From Cichorium intybus (lineage: Eukaryota > Streptophyta > Magnoliopsida > Asterales > Asteraceae): a DNA stretch of 64,000 bases. Shown one piece after another: positions 58,076 to 64,000 of this stretch (positions within the stretch are counted from its first letter, which is position 1; each line of letters starts with the position of its first letter). Below the pieces are notes generated by a model. That model worked only from the letters and a program-made list of their open reading frames with translations. It did no database searches and was not told the DNA's origin. The stretch spans positions 25,693,904-25,757,903 of the forward strand of contig CM042014.1 in assembly GCA_023525715.1 (NCBI GenBank), written 5' to 3'. The position numbers and the translations under genes were made by a program.

Positions 58076-59100
58076 TGGGTGATTTTAAATAAACATTATG
58101 TAGTTATGTATGCATGTATGAGTGTGAGTTGACCTGCAGAGGATTTCCTTTTCACATCTCATAATTTATGGGTATAACAATTATTTCAAACTGAAACATG
58201 CAAGAATTTGAATTTTGATCAATTTAATTTTAAAATATTTTGTGCTTCGATAACATTTAAGGAATAATCATCCTTCACTTCTTGGTTGGAGAGAGTGGTA
58301 TCTTGTTTGTCATTTACTTTTTCTGTCATATCAGCATCATATTAGTGTCAACTCAATTTTATTGGTCTTCTTATTTCATAATTTCATACCAATAGGTGGA
58401 TATGGTTTAAGGTTTCTACCATAGTATTTTTAATTAACAAAAAACATAATTTTATTCGCCTTTTTCTTTACTAATTTGATATTTTTCAAAGAAATATAAA
58501 TCAAACTTACAAAACTAAAATGAATATCATATGGATAAGTTGCAAGAATGAGATCAAAGAAATATAGGAGATGAAATTGAATATATCAAATTCAAATAAA
58601 TCCATCACAAACAATATCAAAGCAAACATACAAAATTAAAATGAAGATGATACCAAAATAATAAATAGATTGAATAAATTAACAGTTTAAAGTGTTTGTC
58701 AATAATTGATTTTAATTATGAAAAACAAATTTGTGGATGCAAATAAAGAGTTCCTTAACAAATAAACCTTCTAATTTGGCTAGAAATGGAACCAAAATTC
58801 TAAAAAGTGTCATTGAAAAGTCAACAATAACCAAATCATAGAGGTATATTTCGTTGAAGCATTTAAACAAACACTTGACATGCAATATAACAAATACACA
58901 TAACTACCAAAATACAGTGGTATTTATATCCCAAATAAGTTCTTTAATTGAAAACACCATAACGTTTTTAATTTACACTACAAAAATAAAATTTATGATC
59001 AAAGATGGCTTATAGTGAAATCAACAATTCAAGCCTTAAATTTGAACATCACATAGAGTGATGAGAGAGAGAGAGAGAACATATACATGGAATTCATGAG

Positions 59101-59137
<37 letters not shown>

Positions 59138-59343
59138 CTAGATGGTGCACTGTTGTCGTCAAGATTTGCCAAGCTCGACATATTGAGCACCCAACATGGT
59201 GTTTACTGTCGGTTGCGATCCCACTCCCTAAGGGTTAAGGTCTTACGAAAGAAAGGTAGGATCGATATTTACAGAAGCCATCCTTGTTTTTTTTGTTCGA
59301 ATTAAAACATCATTGACTTTATTTTTTTGGGAAAATAATTGCA
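58076..59343. other. Intergenic sequence with GA microsatellites
   Basis: AT-rich, no gene. Two (GA)n tracts at 59062-59078 and 59104-59136, each preceded by AGTGATGAGAG, suggesting a local duplication. Confidence 0.55.
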
Positions 59344-59556
59344 AAGGTTAGTGAACATTTGGTTTTGTTCACATTTAGTCATTTCCTTTTTTATATACCA
59401 TTTACCAGTTAATTTATTTTTCGTATTCAAAAAATATCATTACAACCGATTATTGGAGGTCATAACGTTATCTTTTGAACACCAAAAATAAATTCACTAG
59501 TAAATTATGTAAACAAAAAGGAAAGTGACAAAATGTGAACAAAATTAAAATTTTGT
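59344..59556. mobile_element. Foldback MITE-like element
   Basis: Left half (GGTTTTGTTCACATTTAGTC, then AATTTATTTTTCGTATTCAA) is an imperfect inverted copy of the right half (TTTGAACACCAAAAATAAATT then GTGAACAAAATTAAAA). Arms about 95 bp, small loop. No clear target duplication. Confidence 0.6.
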
Positions 59557-59825
59557 TATCTTATAATTCATCATCCTTCATTAATCTTTCATTTTGATTT
59601 TATTAAAAATCGGATAATTTTGTAAAGTATTCAGTTATAATATTTTATTTTGGAAATCTATTTTAAATCTCTTTCTTAGCGTGATAGAAATTAATTAAGC
59701 ATTAAAACATGACTTACAAATCATGGTAATTATAACAAATGCAAACTATTTTGTCGATTATTCAAACATTATCTTCACTTGAAACTTCAATCTTTATCGA
59801 AGTACATGATATCACAACAAGTATT

Positions 59826-60010
59826 CACTTGTGGCATCGACTCCACATATTTCTCTTTTTGCTTCCATCCTTGAGATGATTTATGTGCGTTGTTATATAT
59901 TTGACTGACTTGGCGTTTGTCCATCGATGGTGGTCTAATAATCATCACTTCCTCGAGTATCTCTCATTCAAAGGAATACACAACATGATTCATTGTCTTC
60001 TCGTTTATTG
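59826..60010 (-). pseudogene. Possible MULE transposase C-terminal scrap
   Basis: A minus-strand frame reads VMIIRPPSMDKRQ, close to LVRPPVMDRRQ in the MULE remnant at 41160. The similarity is short and could be chance. The rest of 59557-60401 shows nothing. Confidence 0.3.
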
Positions 60011-60401
60011 ATAGATATATTTCAATAGTGAAGCACGACCATGAGAACTAGCGTTTTACCAGTCTGAATGCAATGTAACACCGACCAGGTAAAAATCAAC
60101 ATAACGTCATTTACTTTGTACACTTTTATGTTAGTGGATGCATAATACGTTTCGCAATAGTATTCACGAAAATGTAAAAGTTAATACATATTAACCCATT
60201 ATCAACGAGTAAATTGATCACTTTCAAATATCTTATCGAGGTGAACATTTTATATATTTCCAATTATAGCATTATACTTCTATTTTGTTTCCTATAAGGA
60301 GAGTATGATCACGACACGACTACACACACGTTTTTTCATGTATGGGTTACACGAGTCAAACATGAATTTATCCGTTTAAACACGTATAAGACACGAACAA
60401 T

Positions 60402-60594
60402 CACTACTAGAAAAAAGGCCTTTAATGACACGCATTGCGTGTCATTAAAGGGTATAGATGACACGCAAATGTATGTCATTGAAAGCCCTGTCATAAATGA
60501 AAGATGACATACATTTGTGTGTCGTAAATTTACGACATACATTTATGACAAACATTTACGACTCGCAATATAAGTCGTAAATTTTTTTTAGACA

Positions 60595-60682
<88 letters not shown>

Positions 60683-62589
60683 TTTTATAATATTAGAATT
60701 AATCAAAGATTATATTTAACATCTCATAATATAAAATTAAATATCATCAATCCAAATACAAGCCATTGCGACATGTAAAATACAAAACAATGAACATTTT
60801 AAATTTATCAATATTATCATTTGTCACATACAAAATAGCTAGATCACCAGAAAATAAATTTTGTGACAAAAAACCCATTCTTCACGAACATCATTGAAGA
60901 AGGCATGATTTCCCAGCGGGTTCTTAAATGACTTGAATCTTTGGTGAACTAGAGATGAGTATGGAAGAGGAGCAGAAGAGGAACCAGCAGAAGGCCCGTT
61001 ATGTCGTCCCTTGCTTGCCTTCTCCTACAAATTCAACATAGAATCTAAGATTTCATTCATGACTTACAATTCAAACACTTACACTAGCATCAACATTACA
61101 CTAGCCTCAACATTAAATGCAAGAATGTTGTAATAGTAGGACATGTTGCCGAAGCATTTACCAGATCATCATCAAGATTATTGTCAGACTCCACAGGTGT
61201 TGGTTTGGTAGCCTTATGTATGAGTTCAGAAATTCTTGTTGCAACAGCAACATCTCTTATGCCACTTGATGCAGTTATATTATGACGATTCTAATAGATG
61301 TCAATAAGTTTTGCTCTGTTTGTGAAATGCAAACAAAGACAAGTAAGATTGCAAACAGAATATAAGAACTTTCACTTTTTTTTCTTATTAGGACTGTTTG
61401 TAGATTGCGAACAAAATATAGGAACTTACACACTAGTCAAGCTTATGTTGTAAACCATTCTTACTGCGTGAAAACCACCACCCAAATCCTTGCTGCGTGT
61501 CTAAAAAACCAGACTCATCAAGCATACATGAGTTGAACTCCATCATCTAGACATATAGAAGAAATTTACAATAAAGATCTGAAGAAATTTTACAAAGGTA
61601 ATAAGATTGATCAAACATTTGACAGATGCTCGATCTGTAGTCCATACTTATCTCTATACGCTGCCTATCATCCTGTGTATTTCCAAATCTGTGGATGTTA
61701 ATCAAGTAACCTACCAGAAACCAAGAGAATTATAATTTGCGAGCACCACGGTCAATCAAAAGAACAGCTAGGAGATCTGATAATAGAAACTCAATGGAGA
61801 TCTGATAATAGAAATTTCTTACAACATGAATGTAATTCAATGGAGATCTGATAAATGAAATTTCTTACAACCTGAATACGAACCATATAACGTGAAATAT
61901 GAAATTTCTTACAACGTGAATATGAAACCATACAACGTGAATCAAGTTAGATGAGGCTTTGAAATATTTGGAAAAACGCTAGGTTATGTGAGGAGGAATA
62001 CCGAAACGAATCGTCGGTGGCCAAGAGGAATATCCCAATTTATCGTCGGTCTTAGTTCTTTCATCATTTCTCCCACTTCAAGGCTAGTGTTTTCTTGTTC
62101 GTGTTGTCATACTTCACGAATGTGGCCGATTTCACCGGTTTAAAGCCATGTCGTCGGAATGGTGAGGGGGGAGGGTCACGTCAGTGGTCGATTTCACCGA
62201 CATGAAGCAATGGTGAGGCGAAGCAGGAAGGTCGAATTCACGAGGCGGCACCAAAACCCTAGAGAAATTGAGAGACGATGATTAGAATATAAACAGGACT
62301 ACTAAAACAAAATGCGACGTTTCTCTTTTTAGATGACACACAATTTTAAGAAAGTGCCGCGCGTGTTTTTTTAAAATTTCGTTTATGACACTAAACTATG
62401 ACTTATATTTTTGTATGTCATAAAATCATTAAAGAGATGACATAATTTTACGACTAACAATTATGTATGTCGTAAATCGTTCAGATTTTATAAATCATGA
62501 CATTATTTTTATGACATATATTTTTATCCGTCATAAATTGAGTGTGTGTCATAGTTCGTATGTCATTAAAGGCCTATATTCTAGTAGTG
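60402..62589. mobile_element. Non-autonomous CACTA (En/Spm-type) transposon, 2188 bp
   Basis: Termini CACTACTAGAAAAAAGGCC and GGCCTATATTCTAGTAGTG with 3-bp duplication AAT (60399-60401, 62590-62592). Subterminal regions hold many copies of TGACATACATTT / GTCATAAA / GTCGTAAA in both orientations, the usual transposase-binding layout. A TA microsatellite lies at 60598-60678. The interior (60860-61720) has a minus-strand open stretch (KASKGRHNGPSAGSSSAPLP then HQRFKSFKNPLGNHAFF) of unknown identity; no transposase domain. Confidence 0.92.
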
Positions 62590-62592
62590 AAT

Positions 62593-63039
62593 TTTCATGT
62601 CATAATGATTGTGGCTATAAAGTGCCAAATTGTTATGTCAAAATCAAATTATGTTAACATTAATCATAAACAATTGTAAACTATGTATTACAACAATGGA
62701 TATGAATCAAATAGTTTGATATACAACAAATTTAGGCACAAAGAAAATCACCTAAAAAGATTTAAAAATATTTCAGGAAGATTGTTACCATAATAGTCAT
62801 GTATTAAAAGTTGTACATATACAGAAGGTTTAAATGTTGTTCATGTCACTACTTTCGCCCACACTTTAAAATTAAAGGACCTTAAGGCACAATACCATAA
62901 GGTTTAGATAATAATTATATCAATATAACAACACTAACTAATAAATAAATTTACAAAACTGCACATAATCAAACTACAATGTAGAAACATGTACTACCAA
63001 ACAGGAGAAGAAAATATATACAATCCCACACATCAAATT
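62593..63039. other. Intergenic sequence
   Basis: AT-rich, nothing recognised. Confidence 0.4.
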
Positions 63040-63344
63040 CTATTTTTGTCTAGTTTTTGTCCCCGCAACTTGCCCAGCCTTTGCAACTTTACCAAAATCC
63101 CCATTCAGCTAAATTGTTACAGCAATCACATAATTAAATAGTAGAAGCGGGTAAATGGAAGTTTTATAAACAAATTAAAGTGAGATAGTATTTATACAAG
63201 CCTGCTTGATTTGACAGGTGATATAGGTGCTTCATTTCGGCTGACATGATTGTAGCCATTGTTTTGTATGAAACTTGAATTCTTTGATCCACAGACTTAA
63301 CCTTTTCATTTACAACTAACACCCCAACATTAAATTGTTCTGTA
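63040..63344 (-). pseudogene. 3' exons of a BPA1-like (binding partner of ACD11) gene, broken
   Basis: BPA1-type proteins have an N-terminal RRM and a conserved C-terminal tail. Here only tail parts remain. 63344-63200 reads VLVVNEKVKSVDQRIQVSYK then TMATIMSAEMK, followed after a frame change by PVKSSR, matching the tail helix. 63108-63040 is a terminal exon after TTTAG, reading LNGDFGKVAKAGQVAGTKTR then QK and a TAG. The segment that normally follows the SSR motif is missing and the upstream exon ends exactly at the LTR at 63345, so the gene is interrupted. Family assignment rests on motif memory. Confidence 0.5.
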
Positions 63345-64000
63345 TGTAACGCCCCAATCTTTATTACACTTTAAGAAGTATAATGCTTTATAAAAGCATC
63401 ATGAAGAAAATTTCATCTTTTAAAAAAAATTCTCATGACATTAAGTCATGTATTGAAACTTTTTGCTACCAATAAAGACAAATAAGTTTTAAAATGTTTA
63501 ATCAACTTCGAGGGTTACTACTTCTTATCAAAACTAAACCTTAGAAAGCAAAGCAACTAACATGCACACATGCCCCAACTATTCATACAAATCTACTGAC
63601 ATTTCGGCATGACCTTTGGGCGATTAGATAAAGCCCATACCGGCTCAAATCCAATACAAAAGGCCCAAAATGAAACTCGAGACATAGTAATAACATTTCG
63701 ATGTAGCTACAAAGGGTAATGCTAAACCATTAACCAACTCTCCCTCAACATATGATAATACCATGTCGGCTAGGAAGGCGACTATCATCTATTCATCAAA
63801 TCTATCTAGGAAGTCTTATGTGACTTCTATATCCTTCCATACTTCTATCAAATACTAGGCCACCGGATCCTGAGATATATGACATTAGAACAAACATACG
63901 TAAGACTAAAAAATCTTGCGAGTGACATGGGATTTTGGAAAAGAACAACAAGGCATTCCTAAACAATTCATTCATCATTTAAGCCTTACTGGAACTTCAT
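63345..64000 (-). mobile_element. Ty3/gypsy LTR, partial, running off the window
   Basis: Begins TGTAACGCCCCAATC, the same terminal style as the minus-oriented LTRs at 30656 and 52670. Inserted in the BPA1-like exon; the candidate target duplication is CTGTA (63340-63344). Its other end is beyond 64000. Confidence 0.75.

Overview
Organism and character. This is nuclear DNA from a plant, most likely a eudicot with a large, repeat-rich genome; Asteraceae is possible but not shown by the window. It is made almost entirely of nested transposable elements. One host gene looks intact (a seed oleosin, 45567-46112). The other gene-like parts are remnants: a MULE transposase, a hAT transposase, a GRF zinc-finger gene, and the 3' exons of an RNA-binding BPA1-like gene. 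No rRNA, tRNA or CRISPR array is visible.

Layout. 1-15593 is a large inverted duplication (palindrome) of the 3' internal region of an Athila-like LTR retrotransposon. Its left arm is split by a very young chromovirus (Tekay/Del-like Ty3-gypsy, 2623-12697) with an uninterrupted 1507-residue polyprotein and a truncated 5' LTR. 15983-20524 holds rearranged Athila-like LTRs, a gag fragment and its tRNA-Asp-type primer site. 20633-40825 is a Ty1/copia element (5-bp target duplication AAATA) with decayed coding sequence. Two blocks are nested in it: a composite of LTR pieces (23331-27119), and a complete 8.46-kb Ty3-gypsy derivative (30656-39119, target duplication CACAC) whose LTRs look identical although its coding region is degenerate. 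40863-44653 holds MULE and hAT transposase pseudogenes, followed by the oleosin gene.

46760-58066 is an 11.3-kb MULE-type transposon with about 170-bp terminal inverted repeats and a perfect 9-bp target duplication. It carries a GRF-type zinc-finger gene and an inserted 8.4-kb Helitron-like element (49312-57755). The Helitron itself contains two solo LTRs, each with a perfect 5-bp target duplication. The right end has a foldback MITE-like element, a non-autonomous CACTA element (60402-62589, target duplication AAT), and a BPA1-like gene remnant interrupted by an LTR that runs off the window.

How the parts relate. The insertion order can be read directly. The copia LTRs differ by roughly 3% over the first 260 bp, older than both nested/young gypsy insertions (LTR differences: two by eye in one, none noticed in the other). 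The palindrome predates the chromovirus insertion because only one arm carries it. Several LTR families here, from different lineages, share a cluster of short GC-rich palindromes of the type ACACGGGTCGTGT, which is the least-explained signal in the window. Boundaries were set by eye from terminal motifs and target-site duplications; percent identities are approximate.
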